A stretch of DNA of 45,077 bases, from the NCBI GenBank assembly GCA_018296165.2, contig JACKQL020000213.1:1-45077 (forward strand), given 5' to 3'. Within the stretch, counting starts at the first letter, position 1; each line of letters starts with the position of its first letter. Shown in pieces: positions 9,663-19,475 of this stretch. The position numbers and the translations under genes were made by a program. The notes beneath the pieces were generated by a model. It saw only the letters and a list, made by a program, of their open reading frames with translations, was not told where the DNA came from and searched no databases. This stretch comes from Termitomyces sp. T153 (lineage: Eukaryota > Basidiomycota > Agaricomycetes > Agaricales > Lyophyllaceae).

Positions 9663-12600
9663 CTACCTTACCCCGTCCGTGATGCCCACATTATCTCCGC
9701 ACACATGATCAAATAACTCCGATGTCTATGGTCTACCCGTGCCTGGAAACCCTTATAATTCATATGGCCCTGCCCAATTTGCTGAGGCACATTGAGTCGT
9801 GGATCTGACACCAAACGTCCCCTCCGCTCCGGTTACATCCATACAATGGCTCCCCCCACGGACACCCTCCCCAACTCACACCCAACCTCCAACCCCTCAT
9901 GCAAACCGTCAAATCATCTCCCACCCCACCCTTACCCTCTCCGCCAACTCCATTCTCTCACACAAAGTTGACCCTGACATCACCCAAAGAACAGCATTCC
10001 AAAACCCAGTGACCACCCGACCAAATGAGCGACAATGTCTCCAGTACCGCGCCAACCCTCCGACCCACAATAATGCCAACCCACCGCAAAACTGTCACCT
10101 ATTGCACGAAGGATTGCCAGCCACGATGAGACCACTGAGAACGTGCTTCCCTGAAGCCCGCCTGTGGATCCACCGACCCACTAGCAACCCCACAGACTGA
10201 CAAATGTGACTAATCACCAACAACATCACCGAACCCTACTATCAACCACCCGACCCTCACCCCAATCATCCCCGAGGAACTACGCCCTCCGACAACTAGC
10301 CCCAAAACCACCGAAATCAAGCTCGACCCAACACCCCCAACAACAGAGCAAGAACTCCAGACCTAGGCTACGCTCCAACCCCAGAACCCACTTCCGGACC
10401 TCAGTCAACTCGGCTGTCACCTCCACCCAACAAATAAAGGGGCCCTGACACCTCCGACCCGACCCTGACAACCCTGGAACAAGACCAAGACATTCCCAAG
10501 CTTCTAGATGGTCAGGAAAAGAATGGCTACGCACCCTCCACCCCGCCACCTGAAGCACAGCCCCAAAGTTAATGAGGAGAACCACGGCACCCCACTCTCG
10601 ACAAGGGACAACTCTGGACCATGCCGCTATTTCAACACCTTCTCCCACACAATCCGGAACCCCTGACAATGAGGACCCTGGACGTCGAACCTCCCCGCAT
10701 GCCACCCCCGAACCTAAACTCCACCACCAGACCCCGCCACCTCCCACGAAGGAACCCCCAGCATAGGAGCCACCCCGAACTAACTATAGGAAAAAGGACC
10801 CTATACAAAGTAGTTCTCCTAAGTACTCTGAACTCGCTGACATGTTCATATAAGGGAGGGAGAAGCCCCACCACCATCCAGAACACGTCAACCAGCCACT
10901 TGAGCAACCTGATGACCCAAAGGGCACACGCTCCAATATCCTTAAAGGACCTCCCCCACCTGGCTTGACGACCCAAACAACCCCACGCCAGCCTGAAACT
11001 GCCCAACCCACCCCTCTGACCCCCTCCAAACCCCTCGACACAGCTCCAGACCCTGGCAACATGACTCCAGGGCCTCCGCTCTGACTATGACATTTCATCA
11101 AGGGGACTTATGGTGCCAACCCAACAACGATGCCCTGGTAGCCCCAACTCCGCAACATAAATCACCACCCGCTCTGAATCCCGCCCCTACGCCGGAATAT
11201 GTCTGTTGAACAGGGACCACATCATCGGAGCACCCAGAAGCAAGCCACATACAAAGTATCCTCTTTGGAGTACCCAGAAGCAGGCCACATGCAAAGTAAT
11301 CTCTCAGAGTACTTTAAAGGTTGCTGATGCCTTCCCCAAGAAGCGAGCGGTGCCTCTCCCCACTGCCACCCCTGCATTTGCAACAATCTCCGGGTCGCTC
11401 CGGAACACAAATGAAGAGTTCCCTCAACCCTGCTGCGACTCCCGGGGAGTCCCACTCCAGTGCCTGACTTTCCCACCGCCCCCCAACCATTGTGAACAAC
11501 CATCTTCCCCCATCCAAGCTCAGCCCCAGGAGCCACCGCCACTCCTGCGTGACAACTCCGCTGCTCTGCAAAAAAAACCCCACTCCGGAGCTCCCCCCTC
11601 CGATTTGCGACACAACCCCACTTGCAAGTTAAGACCCAACCCCAACCCCCACATCAGCTCCCGACCCCTGGTACTTGTGCTTGGAACTGCGGACCAACAA
11701 AGTGCACCTCAGACCCCTTCCTCCACCCGCACCTCCCCCAAAGCCAACCAACAAACCCCCACTGAGTGACCCTTGTGTCGACTCCGGGACTGCCCACTTC
11801 TTCCCTGATGAAGGAACCACCGACCCACAGGAAGGAACAACCCTTGGAACGAGCTCCAAAGCATCTCCGCTGAGGCAAGCCATTCCCCAACCAACCCCCG
11901 TGCTGCCCAAAAGAAACATCCACCAACGCAACTCCAACAGGCCTCCAAACTCGAGGGAGTGTCAGAAATATGTAAGACTCCTCTGTCTGTCTTGGGACTT
12001 ACCTTTGGTCAGGAAAGCAATGTCACGTAGATGACCTGGAACCTCAAATTTTGGCTCCGGACCCAAAGGAACTGGTCAGGACTGATCACCCTGCATCCTG
12101 CCCCCTCAGTCATCGACACTCCAGAGCACACTAAAGTGCCACTCGAACATGCCTGCTCACAGATGCAACACTCTGGAACACAATCTCGACCCAGTCCAAC
12201 TATGCCGCGAGGACGAATCTTGCCCCACTGACCCCCACCAATGAAGAGGGCCCCGCCGCCTTTGCCACCAGCGCCGGCATAAGGGCCAGATCACGGGAAG
12301 ACCTCCGTCCCCCCCACCAACCGCACTGCCAAGAAGACCAAAGCCCTGAACCTGCTGGACACCTGTGAAAGATTCAAAGGTCCGCCCTCCGATACCAACA
12401 TGGCGCATGTCCCCGCCGCAGACCAAAGAAAACCCCTACACCCCTGGTCAGAAATTCTGAGAGTTGAACTCAATACAACACCCCAAAATGCCACAGAACT
12501 CCACCAGAGAACTCCCACCACCCCCGCCGGACCTCGGGAGCCCTCTCTGCAATGCCCTGCCCCGTCCCGACAAACCCCGGGACTAGCCAGCACAGATGGC

Positions 12601-12815
12601 ACTAGCGGGCATAGCCCCCGCCTCTGGATTCACTAGGGATTCAACTCCCTCTCACACCCCTGCATGTTTTGCTTACTTTGCCCTCATACAAACTAAAACC
12701 TCACTTCACACGCCCAGGGACCAAGAAAAGGACATGTTCGCGTACAAAAATTATATACAACAGGCAAGGGAGGCAGCAAGTCCGAGAGCAACAAGAAATG
12801 AGGCCTGCACCCATC
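9663..12815. other. Interior of LTR-A copy 1 with no recognised gene
   Basis: This C-rich, A/C-biased sequence on the plus strand contains several medium ORFs on both strands (for example 11206-11769 plus and 10747-10280 minus), but none resembles a known domain. Those I compared with copy 2 are not conserved in frame. A 31 bp unit is tandemly duplicated at 11228-11258 and 11268-11298 (40 bp period). About 0.9 kb (11234-12129) is absent from copy 2. A short sense ORF at 12596-12859 has a counterpart in copy 2 (38830-38534), but it overlies the antisense gene's 3' region. Confidence 0.55.
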
Positions 12816-14003
12816 TCACTCCCTCCCCAGACCCCCTGGCAACCCTACCCCCAGGTTGACTTCCATCTGGGCCTGCACCACTGCTAAGACCTCCGCCAAC
12901 CCCGGCAACGCCTCTCCCGCATCAGCTGCCACCTCCCACCACAACCCCGGGGCCACCGCATTGCGTCGCCGATGCCCCACCAACAACCTCTCCAATTGTG
13001 CCATCCCCTGCTGCAACTCCGGAGGCTGAACCGTGGACCCCTGCATCAACCCATCCTGAATTGACGTGAACGCCATGGAGGCACCGTCCAAGAGGACCCA
13101 ATGCTCCTGCACCCAGCCTAAACCCAGAAAATGAACCGTCAGTAATGAACAGAGGAACGGGAGGCAACTCATGGAGGATTCCCACACGCCCCGAAGCGGC
13201 CTTGTTGGCCAACCAGTCCTCCCTCCGCCTCGCCGCCTCCAGCTCTGCCCACAATGCATCCCCCTCCGGAACTTGCCCCCGCCCCTCCACTTCCCCCGCG
13301 GGCTGCCCCTCCATCTGCATCAGACGCTCCCGCAAGCCCCACACCTCTAACGCTCACTCTGTTGCCATGCGCACTGATGTGTTCCTTTTCTGCTCCATTT
13401 GCCTCTTTCTCTATCCGTGCCATGTCACGGTCCTCCCTTGCCTGTCGGAGCTCACCCTCCTGTACTGCCAATGATGTCGTCAAAGCCTCCACCTGCTTGC
13501 AAAGGAAGACCTCCGTGATCGAAGGAATAGGCATGGGGGGACTCGACGACTGTTCTGAGGGAACGCCCGGGGTAGGAGAAAAGAGGAGAGACTCCAGAGG
13601 CCCCGCCAAATGACTCCCGCTCACATGGCCTCTTGCTGGGTCCCGCCCCCAAGGGCGGGGAGGCTCGATGCTTCCCACAAATCACCGCCGAGGACGCCCC
13701 CTTTCCCCGACCACCCTGCGAAAGCCCCGCCTTCCCCACAGACTGCCCCATGCTCCCCTCCTTTGGCAACACGGGACGAAACTTGGTCCACTTTGGGACC
13801 CCCAGAAAATCCACCACCACCACCATGGACAACTCTACAAAAAACCCCGTCAGTCATCCCGAGAAGACACATCGACACCGTTTACGACTCCAGTCCCTGA
13901 CACTAGCGCAGCGCTGACGCTCAAACTCCTCCCCCCCACTGTTGTACACCACCACCTTGTCCAAATCAGCGGGAGAGACTACTGGAATGCTGGGGGAAGA
14001 CAT
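12816..14003 (-). pseudogene. Antisense three-exon gene carried by LTR-A copy 1 (damaged)
   Basis: On the minus strand, opposite to the LTRs, exon 1 is 14003-13886 (begins MSSPSIPVVSPADLDKVVVY), intron 1 is 13885-13835 (GT...AG, 51 bp, branch-like GACTGAC), exon 2 is 13834-13173, intron 2 is 13172-13118 (55 bp, branch TACTGAC) and exon 3 is 13117-12816 (ends GGLGRE, then stop). The same structure is found in copy 2. Damage here: two single-base insertions in exon 2 (near 13620 and 13370) and an intron 2 donor changed from GT to AT. Exon 2 carries 18 codons absent from copy 2, an in-frame difference. The predicted protein has a basic NLS-like patch, a Pro/Ser-rich stretch and a long Arg/Glu/Ala-rich helix likely to form a coiled coil. 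Function unknown. Confidence 0.72.
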
Positions 14004-14202
14004 GACGAAATTTGGGAAATCCTGGGGTACGTCCAGGGCTTTTAATTGATTGAGGAGAACCCTGACAAAGCGGTGGCCGCGCTTCAACTTTGTCTCCCAC
14101 ACTGCTATCACTCGCTGCAGATTGATCAATATTGCTCAGCTTCGACTCCCATGCCCCACCGATCCCCATCCTGCTCCCCGCATCTCAAAGGGTCTCGACG
14201 CT

Positions 14203-14215
14203 GAAGGGGGGGTGA
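14203..14215 (+). promoter_or_regulatory. Polypurine tract of LTR-A copy 1
   Basis: GAAGGGGGGGTGA lies immediately before the TGTCA start of the 3' LTR, the expected place for the plus-strand primer. Copy 2 has the same tract at 37263-37275 (minus strand). Confidence 0.75.
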
Positions 14216-15395
14216 TGTCACGACCCGTCCCCTGGACCCCCGCACATTGTCCAGCAACCCCCCAATTCCCCAAAACCCCCGATGCTCTGCCGAACTTCTG
14301 CCCATGCCCCGTGCCTATTTTGGTTAGCCCCAACGCAACCCCGGCTAACTCCGACGCCTCCCTGGCTAACTCCAACGGCCCCCTGGCCAACTTCGACACC
14401 TTCCCCGCAGCCACTGACACTTACCCTGGATCTCCCGACCCCTGAGAATCACCCCCGCTGTTCCCAATCTTTGCCACCCATCATCAACTCGACACCCTGG
14501 TTCCTCCGACCCATTCCAGAGTATCACGACAACCTTGGGGCGACCCGCATTCCCAAATGATCCCAACAACGTATCAGTGCGGCCTGACCCTCAATCGCAA
14601 CCAACACCTGCCCTCTCCGTCAAGCTCCGCCAAGCCCCACCGCCGCAGCCGACATACCCCAAAGTTCTCCAGTAGTCAGTATATAAGACATTGAGTAGCT
14701 CTTCGTACTCTAGTCTTGATATTGCTTAACGTTAACTATGATCTGATTGGTTCCTTCTCATGTTTCATGTCTCGTGTCTTGTTTTCCTTATCTCAGTCTC
14801 CCGGTTCTATCTCAGTCTCCCAGTCTTATCACAGTCTCCTGGTCTTGTCTTGTCTTCATTTTGTTATCATTCTTGTTATCGTTTTGTACCTCCACTCGAA
14901 TCTACTCTTGTTTCATATTGACTCCATTTCATTTTGTCTGACGCTGTCTCAGTGACTCCGTCTGGCCATTGTGCCCAAGTCTTCATCAACCTTAACGACC
15001 TCACAAACTCCGCGGTTACAATTATGAACCCTGACACTCTTTCACCAGGTCCGAACCTCGCTCTTTGCTCAGTCCCGGACTCCATCAACTCCAATTGATC
15101 TCCCATCAAGCCCCGGCTCCACTTCCATTGATCACATAGCCACCTACTCCTTCGCTTCTGCGAATCTCCCATACGGTCTTCTGCCTGAACCCTGCCAAGC
15201 CCGTCCCATTTCCTTGCAATCTGACTTCTCCGGACCTCCCCAGATCTGTCTGGATCACATCCCACTGACTATCCGCACAAGCCATCAGTGCCTGGAACAC
15301 TTTCAAGTGTTTGGTTGCCAGTGCAAGGGGATCATGCCCGCCTAGTAAGGACTCACCCAGTGCAGCTGAGCCCCCGAGGTCAGCGGAACCTGACA
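14216..15395 (+). repeat. 3' LTR of LTR-A copy 1 (complete, 1180 bp)
   Basis: It starts TGTCA and ends TGACA, 5 bp inverted ends typical of LTRs. It includes three 21 bp minisatellite units (about 14333-14400), a TATA box (tatataag) near 14680 and the AGTCTTGATATT start-site element near 14712. The flank GGACT (15396-15400) equals the pre-insertion SINE sequence. Confidence 0.9.
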
Positions 15396-17051
15396 GGACT
15401 GACCAATCAGCATGTGGTTTGATGAGGCAAGGTGACCACTATGCTCATGATCAGATGAGAAAAAACAGACAATTTCCCTGGTGCAATGGATTTGGGAGAG
15501 GGCTAAGGTCTTTGCTGACCAAGCATGTCATGGCACAGGTAGGCATGAGAATAGGAGTCAATAGTTCAATCAGGCTGCCGATGCAATGCATGGTCCATTG
15601 GATAGTTTAGTTGATGCACCAATTTGATTGGGTGCCTAGCTTGAAGGGTGTGGCATGACTGTCATTGGAGCAGATGTGGGATCATTCTGTCATGGGTTCC
15701 AAATCTTGGGATCAATCTTCTGAAGGTAGCATCTGGGCATGGGGAAGGGTTAGTCATGAGACCCTTGCTGGTGTGATGGAAATGGTAGCTAGAGCTGGGC
15801 AAAGCACCTCATGTGGGACAAACACAGCAAGCTCTGCTGAGTACAGCTGGGTTTAGAAATTGGGATGGCATGTTAGTGGCAGATGTGATGGGGATTTTGC
15901 AGTGGAAAGTAGTATGAACTCCAACAAAAGTCAAATTGTAATCAAGTGGTTATGAGGCATAACCAGCATCAGCTGAAAAGGGATCAGGCTGGAGAACTAG
16001 CTGGAGTGTCCGTAATTACCATCCCCCCATTATGTACTGCAGGACCTAGAACACTATAGTCATGTGTAAAATAGGTCTTGAAGGAAATAAACCAAAAACT
16101 CACTCACACCAGGATCAGGAACAGTGTCAGAGGGGCCCAGGAGTTAGGAGGAGAAGGAGGATTGATAGGGCCCACAGGGAACATGTCAGGGTTTGCTAGG
16201 GGGCCTTCAGAGTTTGCTGGGGAAGCATTGGAGTTAGCTGGGGTGGGTGTCATGGGTGAAGAAAGATTGGGGTGAGTTGAGGGTGAGTTGGTGGGGACTC
16301 TGGGGTAGCTTGGGGAGTCCAGAGGTCTAGGAGTGGGTCATGATAGCAAATACAATGCCAGCCTCAACCTCTCTCAAGGCTCACTACAGTTTCTACTCAA
16401 CTTCAAGAATGCTACACATGCTAGACTCACTCTTCCTGCTTGAAAAACCAATTCCTAATATAAAGGCATCACAATCACAATTGCAGCTGCCCCCAGGCTT
16501 CCCACCTGTCCCATTGCTGGTCTTAGAACCCTGTACACTGAACTGCCATATGAATCCAATGCCCCACTATTCAAACAACCATATAAGAAGGCCCTCTCAT
16601 GCTCCTACTTTGTTGATACAATCTGAGACACACTGTCACAAGCAGGATTCAACCCCAAACAGTATGTGAAACATAGCTTCATCAATGACACAGCCTCAGC
16701 TGCTGCCACCACTGGCTATGGCTATTCAGATTATGAAATTCAGCTCCTAGAATGATGGTGCAGTGACTCCTACAAGCTTTACATCAGAAATGATCCCAAC
16801 AGAATCCTCTACTTCTTCTACCTTCTTCACATGGCCTATTCCCATCTCATATCTTTTGAACCTCTGGCTCTTTGGGACTACACAGCTTTGGCTTGAGTTT
16901 TGGCCTTCTCTCTCAGGAGAGAAAACCAGCACTCAAGAACTCAATAGGATTCAAAAAATCACATTTCTTTCTGCAACTACACAATCAACCTTTTGAAGTT
17001 CCATCCCTTCCTTGTCTTCCCTCATTTCCCTTAGGATGCAGTGAATTAATG

Positions 17052-17335
17052 GTGTGGGCAAGGTGAAGTGAGGGTTGCCTGTAGTTAATTTGGGCAAAGT
17101 TGGATCACCAAATTCCCATTAACTCATCACATATCACCATCTAATTGTTTCCACTGGCCTCTTTCTCCTCCATTGTCTATATTTTTTATATATACACCTG
17201 CAGGTAGCAATGTGGACAACTTCATTGTCTCACTCTGCACTGGCAGGTGAATTCTGAATACTCAATTTACAGCTTCATTGTCTCACTCTGTGCTCACAAG
17301 TAAGTCTTTAATACTTGATTCCCACTACTCTATAG
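17052..17335 (+). repeat. Right terminal direct repeat of the Ngaro-like element (uninterrupted)
   Basis: This stretch matches 2335-2417 joined to 3559-3735 almost base for base, including the run across CATAT where the left repeat carries a solo LTR. It therefore serves as an in-window empty site for that insertion. Both repeats contain two tandem versions of a roughly 60 bp unit built on a CTTCATTGTCTCACTCTG-like core. Confidence 0.75.
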
Positions 17336-17850
17336 TGGGTTTCTACCATCTGAGAAAAAAATATCTAGCCCTCTTTTTTTTCTCATCATGTGTACTTCCT
17401 ATGCCATGTACCCCTTTCTTTCTTATGATTTGTTGCATTGCTTTGCACTAGCGCATATTTGCAATTGGCCCCACCAGCCAAATCAACAAAAATTTGAGTG
17501 CTCCATAACCAAAATTTGGTTTGTCCTAACATGGAAAGCATGACACAGCACTTCCCATGATGAAAGGTAATCTGTCAGGTCTGATAACTATCTTAACAAT
17601 GGCAAGTCATAGCCAATTGCTGTAATTTCTTGTTGCTGCTGTGTGTCTAATATCACAAGTGCCTTCTCCACCACCTATTCTTGATGTGGCCACCATTAGT
17701 GGCCTCTCTCATTTTCTGTATGGAAATAATACTATGGACCAGGTTGCTGTATTCATGTCAGTCACTCCAATTGACAAGCAACCTCCATGGCCAGAGCAAG
17801 GAGGGAGATGGATTAATAAGGAATGGTCAGATTTTTTAACAGACAGAGAT
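17336..17850. other. No recognised gene
   Basis: AT-rich, CpG-poor sequence after the Ngaro-like element. An ORF at 17641-17859 (72 codons) has no recognised domain; it could be a remnant of the N-terminus of the transposase that follows. Confidence 0.4.
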
Positions 17851-19364
17851 GCTCTGTAGAGATTTAGGTAATGTAAGCTATATAGTATCAAAAAGTGCAT
17901 TCATTCATATCATGAAGATTTATAGCACATGAAATATATGACTTGATTAAGGCTCTTGAAATACATGAGATAATCCATACTCAAAGCAGATATACTTTTT
18001 CTATGGTTGAAGCATTTTGTCTTTTGTGTGATCTCTACTGTCTAGCAATGATATATAACTGATCCCAATTAGGAATCTCTGAGTGTGTCAACAAGCTTGT
18101 AGAATTCCTTGTTGAGCAGTGGGAGCACCTCTAATATAATGATCAATTTCTTTACACCCATTAAAGCTCAAGCAGTCTGCCATTGCTATTCATGATTGTT
18201 GTAAAGGTGACCTCTGGAAGCTGTGGCTCAATCACACAACTAGCAGAGGGAGATCCAAAGTCTATTCAGTATCTATAAGAAGTTCTAGAGTTCTAGCTAC
18301 TCACCTGGCAGAGGGAGATCCAAAGAGAACAAGTCTAAGGATCCCCAATGCCAGTGTTCAGAAAATTTACTCTAGAGCTTCTGGAAAAAACACCCAACAA
18401 CAGCCAAACCTGGAGTCTGATCAAAAAGTGGGAATCTATTGTAAATGGCCTCAATCTCTGGACTCCCAGCACATGACCACATAAAAAAATGACCAAAAGG
18501 TAGCCTTTAGTAGAAAGTAGCTGTGGTCCAAAGATGGGAGGCCTACAATGAGTGGTGCAGGAAACAATCCAGAGGTCTGGTGAGAGGCCATGTGGAGGGG
18601 GCAACACTTGTTGGAATTATGGACAGAGAATCAGTGCAGCCTGAGGGCTAGAACTGGGACCAGCAGATAGGGAAAGCAAAGGAGAATAAAGGAAAACCAT
18701 AAAGAGAGAGAACAGGACAGAGGAGGAATGGGACATCCCCTGACAATTGTGGTGCTCCAGTCAAAAAGATCTTTGAATTCATAGACTGTACCATTCATCA
18801 TATCTGTCATCCAACCTGGTTTCAGCATGTTGCATACAATGGCCATGAGAAGTTTCATGCCCTAAAACTTCAGGCTATTATGCTTCCAAATGGCATTATT
18901 GGACATCTCCTTGGACCATTTGAGGGAAGATGGAATGATAGTTTCCTTCTGACTGAGAGTGGCCTCCTGGATCAACTTGCTCAGTTTGCATTTCCTGAGA
19001 ACCTTGATGAAAATGCACCTCAAGCAGAGTGCACATCTCAGATTTTTGGTGACCCAGCATATGGAGTTGGTCCACATATTATGAGCCCATTCTCAGGGGT
19101 TGGTTGGCACAATGCAGATAAACTAGAGTGAAATGCAGAAATGTCAGCAGTGAGAATTGAAGTGAAGCATGGTTTTGAATTGTTGCAAATACATGGTGGT
19201 TTCTTAATCCAGGATGGAAAATGTGGCTCTATTCCTCCCCAGTTGGTAGATATTATTGGATTGGGGTTTTACTAACAAATTCCCTAAACTGCCTTCAGCC
19301 AAACCAAGTAGCCCAGTATTTTAATTGTCTCCCACCAGAATTGGAAGAATATCTTCATTATTAG
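17850..19364 (+). pseudogene. DDE_Tnp_4-type (PIF/Harbinger-like) transposase, split by a solo LTR
   Basis: Decayed coding similarity begins around 17850 with a segment containing YSMVEAFCLLCDL (about 17990-18030). It is broken at 18199 by a solo LTR and resumes at 18751 (a GAPVKKIFEFID-like run). The catalytic triad is visible: IDCT near 18780 (usually DGT), GDPAYG with Asp at 19051-19053, and RIEVKHGF with Glu at 19159-19161. The ending PPELEEYLHY-stop near 19340-19364 resembles the C-terminus of basidiomycete relatives. Stops and frame changes make it non-functional. I did not find TIRs. In a live element it would cut and paste the DNA. Confidence 0.75.
18200..18745 (-). mobile_element. 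Solo LTR of family LTR-B, TSD ATTGT
   Basis: This 546 bp LTR on the minus strand starts TGTCAGGGG (at 18745) and ends CTTTACA (18200). It has perfect ATTGT duplications at 18195-18199 and 18746-18750. It matches the plus-strand copy at 4877-5417 along its length. It lies inside the DDE transposase, about 30 bp upstream of the first catalytic Asp. Confidence 0.9.
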
Positions 19365-19475
19365 GACATATATGCATCAAGAAAATGTAGTGTAAAGTAA
19401 AGCAATTATATACAGTTAAAAATAAATGAACTGTCCAACAAAGAAAAGAGCATGTCAAGATCTGGGATAAATATT

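Larger units (their letters stand above)
8503..15395 (+). mobile_element. LTR-A retrotransposon, long non-autonomous copy 1
   Basis: This is a 6.9 kb element with direct LTRs (8503-9649, truncated by about 55 bp at its left end, and 14216-15395). A candidate self-complementary primer-binding site lies at 9651-9662 and a polypurine tract at 14203-14215. The 4.57 kb interior shows no gag, protease, RT or integrase similarity in any frame. Its only supported gene is antisense (14003-12816). It is CpG-rich, unlike the sequence on both sides, so it is a comparatively young insertion. It would need enzymes from another element. The family has a second long copy at 35933-42072 and three old solo LTRs here. 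Confidence 0.88.
8345..16105 (+). mobile_element. tRNA-derived SINE copy 2, split by an LTR retrotransposon, TSD of 14 bp
   Basis: The head (8345-8502) and body/tail (15396-16105) together match SINE copy 1 (57-981, inverted). The pair is flanked by a perfect 14 bp duplication ACACCAGGATCAGG (8331-8344 and 16106-16119). The A box is at 8354-8365 and the B-box-like element at 8417-8428. The LTR element 8503-15395 sits inside. About 50 bp of SINE and about 55 bp of the LTR's left end are missing at the left junction, so a deletion occurred there. The right junction (TGACA then GGACT) matches a GGACT site that is unbroken in copy 1. Confidence 0.87.
7481..16345 (-). mobile_element. Solo LTR of family LTR-A (old copy), split by a SINE, TSD GCAAA
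   Basis: On the minus strand this LTR starts at 16345 (TATCATGACCC, from TGTCATGACCC) and ends at 7481 (TGACA). GCAAA flanks it at 7476-7480 and 16346-16350. Its own sequence is 7481-8344 plus 16120-16345, about 1.09 kb; the middle is the SINE insertion 8345-16105. It aligns in inverted orientation with the LTR at 2418-3558 and is CpG-poor like that copy. It lies within the tyrosine recombinase frame of the Ngaro-like element. Confidence 0.87.
6960..16830 (+). pseudogene. Tyrosine recombinase of the Ngaro-like element, split by an 8.9 kb nested insertion
   Basis: The N-terminal half (about 6980-7480) includes the core-binding region and a stretch GLLQFGKFTMDEGGK that resembles the conserved block around the first catalytic Arg. 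The coding frame stops at the solo LTR boundary (7481) and resumes at 16351 in the same frame: GAT GAG GGT GGC AAA | TAC AAT GCC, with AAA being part of the GCAAA duplication. The C-terminal half (16351-16810) contains TIAAAP, the HxxR box as HSFI (16672-16683; Arg replaced by Ile) and SDSYKLYI (about 16762-16785) around the nucleophilic Tyr. In DIRS/Ngaro elements this enzyme integrates the DNA copy. Several stops are present. The exact rejoining across the insertion is strong evidence for the call. Confidence 0.8.
2335..17335 (+). mobile_element. Ngaro/DIRS-like tyrosine-recombinase retrotransposon (dead, multiply interrupted)
   Basis: Reading left to right and skipping nested insertions, the element has a terminal direct repeat (2335-2417 plus 3559-3790), a gag-like region with a Cys/His cluster, RT-RNase H, a tyrosine recombinase and a second repeat (17052-17335). 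This order, with a tyrosine recombinase instead of a DDE integrase, defines the DIRS/Ngaro class known from basidiomycetes. Nested insertions are a solo LTR at 2418-3558 (TSD CATAT), a solo LTR at 4877-5417 (TSD CCTTG) and a solo LTR at 7481-16345 (TSD GCAAA). Without them the element is about 4.5 kb. All coding regions carry stops, and the RT active site is damaged. CpG is almost absent (none seen in 3961-4441), so this is an old copy. The outer ends are approximate. Confidence 0.82.

Noticed and set aside
9650..9665. Ordinary tRNA primer-binding site for LTR-A
   Set aside because: The sequence is not TGG-initial and I do not recognise it as complementary to initiator Met tRNA; the exact complement within the LTR near the predicted RNA start explains it better.
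9799..10448. Sense-strand Pro/Thr-rich ORFs in LTR-A copy 1 as a gag gene
   Set aside because: Composition simply follows the C/A-rich strand, there is no zinc knuckle or helical gag pattern, and the frame is not kept in copy 2.
12596..12859. Short sense ORF beginning MALAGIAPASG, shared by both LTR-A copies
   Set aside because: Its counterpart at 38830-38534 differs by a frame change in the second half, and it overlies the 3' end and flank of the antisense gene; overall nucleotide similarity explains it.
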